This document shows positions 25,209 through 40,689 of a stretch of 64,000 nucleotides of DNA, one piece after another. A program made the translations under genes and the position numbers. Positions within the stretch are counted from its first letter, which is position 1, and each line of letters begins with the position of its first letter. The DNA is taken from the NCBI RefSeq assembly GCF_021917145.1, contig NC_061063.1, positions 11,196,516 to 11,260,515 on the forward strand. Direction: 5' to 3'. The DNA is from Hypomesus transpacificus. Lineage: Eukaryota; Chordata; Actinopteri; Osmeriformes; Osmeridae. Under the pieces are notes generated by a model. The model made no database searches. It saw nothing but the letters and a program-made list of their open reading frames with translations, and was not told the origin of the DNA.

Positions 25209-28200
25209 GTTGTGTGTGGTTGCGTGTCTACCTGAGACCCAGAGCAGTCCGTCTGCTACACAGCCAGCGTGGCAGGACAGCGAACGGTCAAAGGGCTGGA
25301 CGTAGTTCCAGCGGTTCCTGCGGGGGCAGTAGCGCTCCACGGAGGGCAGCACCTGCCGCAGCTCGTTCCTCCCGCCCACCGCGTACAGGAAGCTGCCCAG
25401 CACGCCCAGCAGGAAGTGCTCCCGGCATGCCTTCATGGGGGCAATGTCAGTCCACCGGTTGACCCGGGGGTCGTAGCGGCACGCCGTCCTCACTGCGCAC
25501 GTCCTGTTTGTGGCGTGCTCCACCTCCCCGCCTGCCACAAACAGGAAGTCCCCCATGACCGCCACACAGTGGTGGCTCCGCCCCGTCGTCATGGCCGCCA
25601 CCTCGCTCCAGTTCGAAGCCCCGCCCATCAGGTCACCCCAGTCTGAGGCCCCGCCCACCAGCTTGCGATTGGCCGAGTTGAAGTAGCGCAGCTCTCGTAC
25701 CCGGGTCGTCTCGCGCTTCCTGCCCCCGGCCAGGTAGAGCACGAGGGCCTGGCGGCGTGGGCGGGTGCGGGCGCTCTGCTGGAGGGGCTGGGAGAAGGGG
25801 GTGTGGTGGTAGTCCAGGGCCTCCTCCACCAGGGCGGCGACAGAGGGGCAGGAGCGCACCAGGGGGCAGCAGGACAGCTGCTGCAGGGTGGGCGGGGCCA
25901 ACAGTCCGAAGCGCACGTGCTGGAGGAGGTCCTCGCTGTACTGGTACCGACAGTCCCGCTCCAACCACCGGACCACCAACTAGAGAGGGGGGGGAGAGAG
26001 GAGAGAGATATGGAGTGGGGAGGGGGAGAGGAGAGGAGAGAGGAATGGTGTGGAGAGGATTAAAGAGGAGAGGATAAGAGATGGGGTGAGAGAACAGGAA
26101 GAAAGTTGTGGGGGAGTGTAATGAGGAGGGGGGGGGGGGGGTTGGGGGGGGGGCGGATGGGCAGAGGAGCAGAGAGGAGGCGAGCGGAGTCACACTGATT
26201 AGTATTCCAAACACCTACACAACAGCATGGCGAGATCAGGACAAGTGAGCCAGTGTACACACACACACACACACACACAACAGTATATTCAGAGTGTGAG
26301 CATGGTGGGCTGCAGAGAGTGTAATTGAACGGGAGGTTGTTTGGTTGTAGTGGTGGAGAGTGAGAGTGGGCGACATGCAGGCTGGTCACCGATACTCCCC
26401 TTAGGGAGAACTGGAGCCTCTTAGCACAATCAGGATAGACACAGGGAGGCTATTACACCACCGCTAGATTGGCCTAATGAGCACAGCTCCACTCTGCTGG
26501 CTCCACTGACACACAGCTACACACACGCACTAGCAATTACAATTTCACACACACACACACACATATTATGATATCACAGTCATGACAATAACAAAGCACA
26601 ATTTAGAACACACAATTATAGAATACATATGCATAATTTATGTATATTATTGTCTGATCATGCTCTTCTTTTCCTCTCTCTCTCTCTCTCTCTCTCCCCC
26701 TTTCCCCGTATATCTCTCTCTGCTCTCTGCTCTCCCTGCCGCTAGTTCTGTCTATGTGTAAGGGAAGTGTGTTTGTTTAAGGCAGATGTGTGTTTGCATA
26801 AGGAGGTGTGTGTGTGTGGGGGGGGGGGGGGGGGTGAGGTGTGCTTGCTACACCATCTGATTTTGAAGGTCGGGCCGGATCACACAACTTCCAAGGGGGA
26901 AAAAACACATCAACTAGAGAGAGAAAAGATGGAGGGAGAGAGAAAGAAAGAAAGAAAGAAAGAGAAGAAAAAAAAACACATACACAAGAACGACCAAGAA
27001 ATGTGATTTCCAGTGCGTTAGACTCCGGGAGCAGTTCTGCTGACGATGATTGACAGCCAGACCATATCGGCCGGGGGATTTGTCGCTCGCACGTTTCGCG
27101 GGCTGTGGACGACGGGCTCGCTTCCGTCTGACTCCCAAATTAACCTTCTAGGCTCAGTGAAGGAGGCCTAGGCAGCCTAATCAGCGTGTGATGATGGTGC
27201 GGGCGCGGGCTAAGGGGTCAGGGTAATTGTGCCATCAGAGGCCTGATTGTTTTCAATCAGCCGGCGTCCGGAGTGACAGCTGGGGATTGGAGCTCTGATG
27301 GGGACGCCGCTCGACTAATCAGAGACGGGGGGGGGTGGGGGTGGGGGTGGCAGCGGGAGAGGGGGGAGGTCTGATTGGTGCAAATGAACAGTCAAAACGC
27401 CTGAGCCACACTCCCCCTGCTCCCACACCCCCACACACCCTCCTCCACCGCCACTCTACACCTACTCTTCATACATACGAAAACACACACACGCTCCCTC
27501 CTGTTGCAACACTGGAGCTGGCGCCATCAACAAGGACAAGTTTAACAAGAGTCTCTCTGTGTGTGTGTGTGTCTGTGTGTATGTGTGTATCTGTGTGTGT
27601 GTGTGTGTGTGTGTCTGTGTGTGTGTGACGAGGAGGTGCCGAGGTACCTTCCAGATCTCCTCTTCGGTGAGCGAGGTGAGCCGGTCGCTCTGCAGCACCT
27701 CCCTGAGGAGGCGGAGTGGGAGGAGCTGCACCTCCTCCTCCTGCTGCTCCCTCAGGTGCTCCACCAGGAAGTCCACCACCGCCTCCGCCACCGCCGGCAG
27801 GTGGAACAAGTCGGCCAGCCGGTACAGGTCCAGGTAGTTACTGCTGCTTAGCTCCTGCGGATGCACACACACACAAATACACATGGGCACACACGTAGGA
27901 ATACAAGCAGAAATATACACACAAATGAGGATACACCCACAGGAATACACAACCACACACACAGGCAGACACCGATACACATTACACACACACAAACACA
28001 CGAACCCAGAAATAAACAAAGCATACAGGCACACAAATGTACAGTTAGTTCCCTGTCACGATTTCTTGTTCACTTCAATTAGACTTGATGAGGAGGAGGA
28101 AAGCAGAGAATAATACACACACAGAGAGGAGGAGAGGAGGACACAATCATGAGAGATGGACAATGGAGGAACACTGCCATCTACTGGCTCAAAGTTTCAC

Positions 28201-29840
28201 CAGCACCCGGCATGCAGTCCAACTCCACCTCCAGCCCACCAGCAGAGGGCACAGAAGAACATGGTTCATGACGGTGATGTCAGTGGACCGCTCCTCTTGC
28301 AGCTCCGGGGCCAGGGATAACGGTGACGGGGACTGTGTGTGTACATGTACACCTGGAGACGTGCATGCGTGTGTGCGTATGCGTGTGGGTGTGTGTGTGT
28401 GTATGGGTGTATACTCTATATGCGTGGGTGTACTGTATATGCGTGTGTGTGCGTACGCGTGTGTGTGAGAGTGTGTGTGTGTGTGTGTACCTGGATAAGG
28501 TAGTGCGAGCACAGACTGAGCAGCTCCAGCAGCTGCAGGTGACTCCCGGCCGACAGGACGTCCTGGACCAGCCCCGGCTCCAGCATGATCTGGGGAGAGG
28601 ACCCTAGTGAGACCACTTCCTGCTCCAGCTCAACGTAAACATAGCACGTGGCTCCTGACCATGCACGAGTGCTACCCCAGGTTACGTAACTCTGGCTTGA
28701 TCACATGTGTGGGGAGGGTGGATTGTTGATAGCGGGTTTTTTTTTTTGCTGAGTGTGCTATAGTTAACTGTGTTCTAGCTCGCTAGCTGTGTGGTAATTA
28801 GCAAGCTCTGTTAAAGTTAGCTACGAGCTGTGTACTAGATATCTAGCTGTGTCATTGTTAGCATGCTATGTTCTAGATAGCTAGCTAGGTGTGTTGTGTT
28901 GCTGTCCTGCGGTTCGCACCTGTCCAGTGTAGGCGAAGTCGAGAGCATGTTTGAGTCCCAGGCTGGTTACACCTTGCAAGGTCACCTCACCAGCACCGCT
29001 CTCCACCATGCACAGACTGAACATGGCCTGAAGACACACAAACACCCACACACACACACTCACTCCATTAGAGATGAAAGCCCCAGACTGTCCTAGAAGT
29101 CCCGCTGGGTTTACAGCGGGATTCTCTCTAATCAAAGATATTGATCGATGTCGCACCATGAGAGGACGGAAAGGCATTGATCAGACAACCAGGAACAAGC
29201 CATAAACCTGACCAGAACCAGGCCAAACTAGATCCAGACCTGAACCAATACCTAGACCCAGGCTAGGAGCATGGTATGGGTACTTGAACATTCAAAGGCA
29301 GAGCCGTGTCCACTTCCTGTTTTCTATTTAGGGGGTGAACTGCCGGGCGGTGTGCTGCCAGAGTAGGTCTGCTCTCTGTTAGATAAAGGCTGTGTTTCTC
29401 AGCATGGCTGAGCTGTTTTAATTAAACTTCCTCTGCTTGACTGAGCACAGGCCACTGGCAGAACCTGGGGTGGGGTGTGCGTGTGTGGGAGCGCGTCCGA
29501 AGGGAGCTAGAGAGGACTTCCACTGTTAGGCCCACGCCGCTTAGGCTTCTCCCGACCTTGAGAGATGAGAGAACAGGAGAGAAGAGGAGATAAGAGGTAC
29601 GGTTGGTGGTTGTACAGATCATACTACTGTATGTTCGACCGCCTGGTCTGTCACATCAAACGCTCCCTCAGAGTCAGAAGCTGCTCTGGCGTGATTGGCT
29701 GCCATGCCTCCCGAAGGGGCCCAGGCAGAGTGATGGGATTGGAGGAGACAGGTGACAGGGAACAGACAGGTAAACAAGCCTGGACAGCTTCCCGCAATCT
29801 CCTGTGTCTGCTACAGTACATATTTTCTGATATGTGTATG

Positions 29841-29890
<50 letters not shown>

Positions 29891-31077
29891 GGGGGGGGGA
29901 GGGAGGGAAAGGAGTGGGAGAGGAAGAGGGAAAAAGGAAGAAAGGAAGACAGAAAATATACCCGAAAATGCTATTCAGACCGACAAATTGTTCCCTTTTT
30001 CTTTTGAGAAGTGTTATCAGCTGAATGAACAAACGAGTTAAAACAAAGCCAAAGAATATGATAACAGCACACAGAGATGAGCCATGCGGCAGCTGACTAA
30101 TCTGATAAAACAAAAGAAACCAAAGAGATTAGCAGTGTTCTCATCCCTCACATTCAAACACTCTGACATGAAAGACGAGACACAAGGAGCGAGAGCACAG
30201 AGAGGAAGAACAAGAGACGCCTACCCTCGCTCCACCCTGCAGAGCAAAAGAGAGAAATAAATACCCAGAATTAATAATCCCACAATTTGGGGCTTAATCT
30301 CCATTCCCTTTCAAGAGGGATTAAATTTGATTTCCTAATCTACTCGGTTTCCCTAAATCATCATCTCATCTATGCAATGGCTCAGGCCAGACAGGACCAG
30401 GCCAAACAGAACCAGGCCAGACAGAACCAGGCCAGACAGGACCAGGCCAAACAGAACCAGGCAAAACAGAACCAGGCCAGACGGGACCAGGCCAGACAGG
30501 ACCAGGCCAGACAGAACCAGGCCAGACGGAACCAGGCCAGACAGAACCATGCCAGACAGAACCAGGCCAGACGGGACCAGGCCAGACAGGACCAGGCCAG
30601 ACGGAACCAGGCCAGACAGAACCAGGCCAGACAGAACCAGGCCAGACGGGACCAGGCCAGACGGGACCAGGCCAGACCAGACAGGTCATGTTGTTTCTGG
30701 AAGCCTCCCCCTGCCAACGTCCTGTATGTCATCCGACACTACACCTTAATTTGTCCTTCCCTGGACTGTGTGTTCCCCCACCCACCCACAAATGTTGATG
30801 ACCCCCTGGTGACCCACACTCACCCTGAAGTAATCGCTGCAAGCTGCCAAGACCGCTTTGTGGGCATGGAACTTCTGTTGCCCGGCAACCAGCGTGACAT
30901 CACAGAGCAGGCCGTCCTTCCGCTGCTGGTTGAGTGCAGAGAGCACGGCGTCCTGGTGGCACTTTGACTGGCACAGCCTGGTACCCGGCACCAAACCAGA
31001 CTGCTGGCACAACCCCTGTCCTGCCAAGCCGCTGGCACAGAACAACACAGCTGGGGATCAAACTCCGAGCTGTGTGG

Positions 31078-31108
<31 letters not shown>

Positions 31109-31265
31109 TGTGTGTGTGTGTGTACGTATGTGTGTGCTGCCTGCCTGCCTGTCAGTCAGTCTGTAGAAAGGTACTCATTAAAGTTCCACTCTAAAAGTCA
31201 GTGTTCCATGATGGTGTGTGTGTGTGTGTAAGAGAAGTCTACCTGTGTGCAGGTTCAGAAGGCAT
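23397..31265 (-). CDS. klhl32: kelch-like protein 32 (BTB-BACK-Kelch), complete (10 coding exons)
   Basis: KLHL proteins are substrate adaptors for CUL3 ubiquitin ligases. Exons on the minus strand: 31243-31265, 30824-31031, 28920-29027, 28491-28589, 27648-27854, 25232-25979, 24864-24922, 23908-24100, 23642-23736, 23397-23558. Phases close on 633 residues (human 620). The start MPSEPAH matches the human MPSE. BTB: DAVLSALNQQRKDGLLCDVT, KFHAHKAVLAACSDYFR, FSLCMVESGAGEVTLQGV. BACK: NYLDLYRLADLFHLPAVAEA. Kelch: SHHCVAVMGDFLFVAGGEVE, FLYAVGGRNELRQVLPSVER, RRHLYVLGGNDLDYNNDRVL, HRIYVVGGYSIWTNEPLACI. The end reads VLDVSSEGEEEVFYGPTLPF then ASNGIAACFLP. The 748-bp exon 6 carries an extra internal repeat GGASDWGDL / GGASNWSEV before the first kelch blade, not in human. 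The exon 2 acceptor was chosen by phase. Confidence 0.95.
24190..24330. repeat. 34-bp tandem repeat in klhl32 intron 7
   Basis: About four near-identical 34-bp units of GCAGAGTGAAGGAGAGAGGA plus GGATGAAGGAGGGA, next to a poly-G run at 24118-24146. Confidence 0.9.
24957..25228. repeat. GT-rich satellite in klhl32 intron 6
   Basis: About 270 bp of (TG)n blocks broken by GTTGTG and GTTGCGTGTCTG, ending at the exon 6 splice donor. Confidence 0.95.
30378..30682. repeat. 15-bp minisatellite in klhl32 intron 2
   Basis: About 20 copies of CAGAACCAGGCCAGA and variants (GGACC, GGGACC). Because 15 is a multiple of three, at least five overlapping frames on both strands stay open. They are repeat artefacts, not genes. 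Confidence 0.95.
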
Positions 31266-32419
31266 GCTCCAGGAGGAGAGGGGGGGAGGTGTGGTGTACC
31301 AGAGGTCCTGGGGGCTGCAGTGTCCTCTCCGGTGATGTCAGCGAGCCTGCAGAAACAACCATTAGCAGGTCAGCCCCTTTCTCCCATTGCTCAATGTCAC
31401 ACAGTCCTGCTGTAATGGAGCTTAGCCTAATCAACGCTAATCTGCAGGCTGGATTTGTGTGTATAAAATTTAGCATTTCTCAGATTAAAGGAATGTTTAC
31501 ATGATGGGAATATACTTGATGTGCATGTGCCCTTATCAACCACTGTTGCAAGGCTGTTGAAACACTTTATTGTGAGCGGAGGCAGGGGTCGGGTCATGAC
31601 CCGGTTGTTCACAATGTTGAAACTGCCAGTGGCTTCACCACCACATGATCTGCTAAAAAATGAACGCAAAGCGTGGAGATGGTCTCGGGCGGAGGAGCAG
31701 ATGATTAAAAAACAATCAATGGCAATCCTATTTGACTTCAGATAGAGCAGGCTTCAAGTACAGCAATGGATTCAGGGTTTTCCATATAAAATGTGTTTGT
31801 TAAGGTGGTAGGGTAGGGTTTGCTGTCAGACCGGGGGGGTGGGGGGCTAGTTTCTGCGATAGACTTATGCGTTCTGCAGAGGAGGGAGACTGCCGTTGGT
31901 CACGGTTTGAATGGAAGGGAGAAAACAGGAGAACAGCGGATATCGCTAAAAAAAATATATATATGCATAAAAAAAATGCTTGTTTTTTTGACGACGTAGT
32001 TAAGGCGGCAGGCGTGTGTTGCTTAGGCGGCCGCCTTAACTGAAAAGTGCTGTGGGAAACCATGGGATTAGTATTTCTTTCAGTATGTTAGTCTATGTTT
32101 GATTTGACGGTCAACAGGCTGTGTCAACAGGCTAGTTTTAACTCCCTATATCAACACAACATTCATTTCAAGAAAGAACCTCGGCCCATGTTTTCACCAA
32201 TTAAAATCTACTTGTTCAAACCTAACCTATTGACTTGTTCTCAGCATTTTATTAAAAAGGTTTGTACTATAGTACATTTCTGATACAGTAACATCTGTTA
32301 ACATATGGTGTTTTTCAATTAAGGTTGTTGAAGGTCACACCCACTATACTTGATTGCTGCGACTAGAAAAGCAGGTGAACTCTATTTGGCTGATTATCTG
32401 TATTCAAGATGAGGAGGGC
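31266..32419. other. intergenic: klhl32 promoter side and outer part of the left inverted-repeat arm
   Basis: From about 31480 on, the sequence is the reverse complement of about 39650-40670. Shared stretches include the GGCTGTTGAAACACTT region, the tubulin-flanking AACTCCCTATATCAACACAA, and the TATA-type promoter. About 31790-32080 contains a GGCGGCCGCCTTAAC-rich stretch that is absent from the right arm. Confidence 0.7.
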
Positions 32420-32427
32420 TATTTAAG
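32420..32427 (+). promoter_or_regulatory. TATA-type box of the left alpha-tubulin gene
   Basis: TATTTAAG in a GC-flanked context about 60 bp upstream of the ATG. The same box and surroundings are kept in the right copy (39705-39712, minus). Confidence 0.6.
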
Positions 32428-32487
32428 GGGTAACTGCTTATGATTTTCAGGGTTGGGCTTGTTCAGGTGTGCCTAATAGTTGTAACA

Positions 32488-34347
<1,860 letters not shown>

Positions 34348-34398
34348 ATCCCTGTAGCCCTACGTGCTATAACTGTTACAGTACTAAGTGGCTTTTGT

Positions 34399-34404
34399 AT
34401 TAAA
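34399..34404 (+). terminator. polyadenylation signal (ATTAAA), left tubulin
   Basis: ATTAAA about 50 bases after the stop, conserved in the right copy near 37930 on the minus strand. Confidence 0.6.
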
Positions 34405-35837
34405 ATATACTAAGCATTAATGTTGTCTTGGTGGTTTTGGCTTGAGGTGTACATAAGCGTTTCTTGATAGTGGAACGTAAAACCGCACACCTATTTCCCA
34501 TTTTGTCCTGTACTCTGATCCTCAACCTGTTTGGGATACGTGACACTGAAACTAATCGAGAACCTGTCCTACAAGAGTGAACATTCTTCCATTATGAAAC
34601 GTGACCTCAGCACAATGAGGCTAGGCACTGACGCTCCCAGATACTCAACACCGCATAGACTGTCTGCTGATGAGCAATCCTGCGAGAAATATTGATCTAA
34701 TTCGGAGTGACCTTGAACCCGCCTGGTCGCAGGCAAACTACTGCCACACAGCAGCGTAAACAACAGCCTACTTCAGAGACCTGTACCTGTGACTGGATTT
34801 TAAATATGACCGATTGGGCCTGCAGGCTAGACGGATGTATTGTCTTACATTTACATACGGTAAAATAGGCTGTGTTAACCTACATCCCATGCTCGTTTTG
34901 GTCTGAGACGCGGTCTGGTTTCATAATGCAACAATGTTCACTCTTGTAGGACATGTGCTTTACCTGTTCAATGCGTTAGGGGATAGGCGTTCAGCCCCAG
35001 AATCGTGTGTATTGCAGGCTACGCACGTTTACTATCACAAATCTGCGAGCTGTCAAAGGTCTCCTAGCAACAAGACCGCGCCTCAGCCCAAAACGAGCAT
35101 GGGATTTAGGCTAACACAGAACCTATTTTACCGAAACGCTGTCGTAGTAGCCTATAGCCAGATTGTCGGTAATGGGGATACCTATCCAATAAACAAAAAC
35201 GGTAGCAGAAAGCCTACCACAACTTGACATCTCTCTGGAGTCTAGCCGTCTCCCATATTCTAAATAAAATGATGTATTGAATGTTAAAGCTATACGCACC
35301 TCATATGCATACGCTGTGACCAAGTCCAACTGGAAGCCTCATTTGGAAAACAATGTGTTTCGACATCTGTGAGTTCGGTAATGTGTATGTTGACAACAAC
35401 TGGGTGGAATAACAGAAGGCCAGCTGTCGCGGACACTTATCTGTTATATTGTAGAACCTAATTCTAACCCCGCCTCTTCTCTCGCATCAAATGTATGTGG
35501 TCGCCCTCTAGTGAAACAATTTATCATTGCAAAATTCTATGTAAGCAAGAAAGTGATGGTACAATATTGTTTGAGTATTATCCTGCAGAGAAGACACTGA
35601 CACATTATGGTTTATTCTAAAACTATAGCCATAGATTCTACAAATGCAATATGTTTGAAAGCTTGTGTAGGATATGGGCTGTCACATTCCGCCACCCTTC
35701 GTTAACATCCATAGTTATCTAACCCAAACTAATGTTTCAGAAAATAAATCATGGAAAACAAACAAGGTAAAGAAAAGGTATTGTATTCCACCAATGGCCG
35801 GTATATTTACCGCCATGTGCCACCCGCGTCTAGTTAA

Positions 35838-35945
35838 CTTTTCTTTGGCGTAGCTGGTAGTGGTTGCGCTTGGCAGTCCTGAAGTGGCAGGTTCGACTCC
35901 CGATGGCAGCGAACAACGTCCCTGGCGAGGCAAAACCACGTCCGT
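35838..35945 (+). repeat. tRNA-derived SINE
   Basis: A box TGGCGTAGCTGGTAGTGG and B box GGTTCGACTCCC in tRNA spacing. The otherwise matching direct-repeat copy near 41890 lacks this piece, so it is an insertion rather than a tRNA gene; there is no foldable acceptor stem. Confidence 0.7.
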
Positions 35946-36494
35946 TACACATGCAGTCATAATGCGTGAGTTGAGTGGCACGCCTGGAACACTAGATAGT
36001 AGCGCCATGTGCGCTAACTCTTAGTTAACGGCAGCTGCGCTGTGTGATCGCATCACTTGATATAGCCTAAACATTTAAGCATGCATACTTAAATGCAATA
36101 TAAAATGTCGAAGAAAAATCATGCTGCTCTATAAGAGGCCAGATTACTTCATGAAGTGTGCGCCACCCAAACGTCCGACTTTTTACGCGCGTGACTTAAT
36201 TTATTTTTGCTGATAACGGTTACTTTTTACAACATGGCTATCGATAATCGAGTAGGGAAAGACTATTTTGACAAATCACTGAACAAAAGTAGAAAATTAT
36301 TCGAAAAGAGGGTTGCTTTAATCAGACCACTGTTTTGCCATGCACATGGTGTTTTATAAACAGATCGATGTGCTCAGCGGCGTCACGTGCCAATTAGAAT
36401 TAGGACCAATGTATAATTTCTCGGAGGATTGCTCATCAGCAGACAGACTATGCGGTGTTGAGTATCTGAGAGAGCCCGTGCCTTTGTAACCGAC

Positions 36495-36665
36495 GTGGTT
36501 TTGCAAGTTCCGTCAGAGGCACTATCCGCTCCCACCAGGAGTCGAACTTACCACACCCCTGCCTTCCCTTCTTCCCAAGCGCCACCACTACCAACTATGC
36601 CAAAGAAAAGCTAGGTAGTTGTTGGCGCGGATGGCTTATTAAATACTTGAGTTTCACCACCCACC
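36495..36665 (-). repeat. tRNA-derived SINE, minus strand
   Basis: Reverse complement has TGGCATAGTTGGTAGTGG (A box) and AGTTCGACTCCTG (B box). It interrupts the inverted repeat 36405-36745 relative to its partner 34560-34700, so it inserted after that duplication. Confidence 0.7.
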
Positions 36666-36779
36666 GGCTACACCTATCCTCATTGTGCTGAGGTCCAGTT
36701 TCATAATGCAACAATGTTCACTTTTGTAGGACATTGGTTGCTGTGTCAAGTATCCCAGGCAGGACGGTACCATCTGCAG

Positions 36780-37890
36780 ACAGGTTGACGATCAGAGTAT
36801 AGGACAAAAAAAAGGGAAGTGTTCGGTTTTACATTCCAATGTCAAGAGATAGGCCGCAAGGTGAACCACGGAAAGTCTTTAAGAAAATGATTCCCCCTCC
36901 AGTGTCTTGCATTTACACAATCTTTAGCTCACGAAAAAAGAACTAATTGTGCTAAGCTACAACAAAAAAAAGTTAGTCTCTAAAATTCCAGTCGATTGTC
37001 GATGCGTTTGTTTTATGCACTAGTTTCTTCAGAGCGTAATAAGATTTGTGGCACGGTTCGACACGTGATCGTTGTACACCAAAATGGTAGCTGCTTTTTG
37101 TCAACATGGATGGATATGGTTGGCAATTAGAGGATGGGATTTTTTCACGTCACCTGAATGACCAGAAATTCGGTCCCTGACTGTTTTATATATTTGATAC
37201 ACTGCGGCTGCAAAAGTGCCTGTGAGACAGGCAGATGGTCCTGTTTTTTGCAAGGAGTGTGTCGCACAGACTTATGTCGTTGTAACATTCAATTCATTCA
37301 TTCCACAAATAAACACACTGATCAACCACAACCATAAACACACTGATCAACCACAACCATAAAAACAATCTTTAAGTATGAAATATGATAAAGCAGAATA
37401 AGGAATTATAGATTAAGTACACAGTCAGTCCTCAGTTATCTTCCAGTTTCTTTTGTTTCAGCACAATTACAACAACGTCTGTGAAACAGTCCTAGCAAAA
37501 AACAGGAACATCCACCTCATGCACTTTTGCAGCCGCATTGTATCACTTGCAAAACTGTCAGGGCCCAATTTCTGGTCATCCAGATGACGTGAAAGCTCCC
37601 ATCCTCCATTTGCCAACCATATCCATCCATGTTGACAAAAAGCAGCTACCTTATTGGTGTAGAACAATCACGTGTCGAACCGTGCCACCAACGTTCTATT
37701 ACGCACTGAAGAAACCAGTTCTGCATAAAACAAACGCATCGACAATCAACTGCAATTTTAGCAACAAACTTTTTTTGGTAGCTTAGCACAAGTCGTTCTT
37801 TATGAGCTACAGATTGTGTAGATGACAGACTGGAGCGGGATGAAAAGATAACCGGGTTCACCTCGCGGCCTAAAAATTATGTACACCTTG
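36780..37890. repeat. palindrome in the tubulin spacer
   Basis: About 36780-37270 and 37475-37890 are reverse complements at roughly 85 % by eye, e.g. GTAGCTGCTTTTTGTCAACA and its mirror at 37630-37650. The loop is about 200 bp. Confidence 0.85.
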
Positions 37891-37963
37891 AGCCAAAACC
37901 ACCAAGACGACGTAAATGCTTAGTATATTTTAATACAGGTTACAGCACGCAGGCCTAACAGAT

Positions 37964-39644
<1,681 letters not shown>

Positions 39645-39704
39645 TGCTACAACTATTAGGCACACCTGAACAAGCCCAACCCTGAAAACCATAAGCAGTT
39701 ACCC

Positions 39705-39712
39705 CTTAAATA
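39705..39712 (-). promoter_or_regulatory. TATA-type box of the right alpha-tubulin gene
   Basis: CTTAAATA on the plus strand is TATTTAAG on the minus strand, about 60 bp upstream of the ATG, matching the left gene. Confidence 0.6.
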
Positions 39713-40281
39713 GCCCTCCTTATCTTGACTACAGAGTATCAGCCTAATAGAGTTCACCTGCTTTTCTAGTCACAGCAATCAAGTATAGTGGGTGTGACCT
39801 TCAACAACCTTGATTGAAAAACGTCATACGTCAACAGATGTTACTGTATCAGATAGTACAAACCTTTTTTACATCAACAGATTTTAAGTTATCATAGGAC
39901 AAACCCTTAATGTTGGGAACAAGTCAATATGTTAGGTTTGAACAAGTAGATTTTAATTGGTGAAAACATGGGCAGAGTTTCTTTCTTGAATTGAATGTTG
40001 TGTTGATATAGGGAGTTAAAACTACACAGCCTGTTGCCCGTCAAATTAAACATGCATAGACTAACATACTGCAAATACTAATCCATTGCTGTACTTGAGG
40101 CCTGCTCTATCTGAAGTCAAATAGGATTGCCATTTATAGTTTTTTAATCATCTGCTCCTCTGCCCGAGACCATCTCCACACTTTGAGTTCAGTATTTAGC
40201 AGATCATGTGGTGGTGAAGCCACTGGCAGTTTCAACATTGTGAACAACCGGGTTATGACCTGACCCGTGCTTCCTGCTAAG

Positions 40282-40561
40282 CATGGGTGTTTCTAGCCCT
40301 ATTTTGGGGCTGGAGCCCCCCCAAAAGTTTCATTAGCCTCCCCCAATTTTTTTTATATAAAAAATAATAATATTAATATCTAAATGTGTTAATTTCTCCT
40401 CCTAACACCCACTAGAGGACACTATTTAAAATGATATTTTCACAAATGTCTTGTGGGGGAGCATTCCCCCAGACCCCTAGTTTTGCTGGGTCACAGGAAA
40501 AATAATAGGTTTCATCTAGGAGCTTAGCCCCCCCAAAATTGGGAACCTAGATTTGCCGCCG
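40282..40561 (+). mobile_element. non-autonomous hAT-like element, copy 1
   Basis: Starts CATGGGTGTTTCTAGCCC and ends CTAGATTTGCCGCCG. It is flanked by a perfect 8-bp direct repeat CTGCTAAG (40274-40281 and 40562-40569). Its sister copy at 56557 has the same body and a different 8-bp duplication. The ends are imperfect inverted repeats of the hAT type (CAGGGG-like). No ORF. Confidence 0.85.
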
Positions 40562-40689
40562 CTGCTAAGCATATCCGCTCACAAGTGTTTCAACAGCCTT
40601 GCAACAGTGGTTGCATATACACATGAAGTATATTTCCCTCATGTAAACATTCCTTTGATCTGAGACACGTGACATTAAAAAACACTTCT

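Larger units (their letters stand above)
34348..37963. other. spacer between the two tubulin genes: a cluster of nested palindromes
   Basis: No gene seen. Inverted pairs: 34465-34700 with 36405-36850; 34800-34920 with 35060-35190; 36780-37270 with 37475-37890 (centre near 37370). A direct repeat links 35490-36310 with 41600-42175. Two tRNA-derived SINEs are inserted. The stretch from 37280-37480 contains a short tandem (ACACACTGATCAACCACAAC twice). Confidence 0.8.

Noticed and set aside
30287-30967. 226-codon plus-strand frame with RQDQAKQNQ repeats and several antiparallel frames
   Set aside because: The 15-bp minisatellite keeps every frame open; it lies in a klhl32 intron and overlaps klhl32 exon 2 on the other strand.
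35838-35925. tRNA gene
   Set aside because: Good A and B boxes but no pairing acceptor stem, a divergent body, and relatives at 36495 and 61880: SINE heads, not tRNA genes.
37467-37786. Short open frames in the spacer palindrome (HLQNCQGPISGHPDD and mirror)
   Set aside because: No family match, and the inverted partner near 37050-37260 does not keep the frame.
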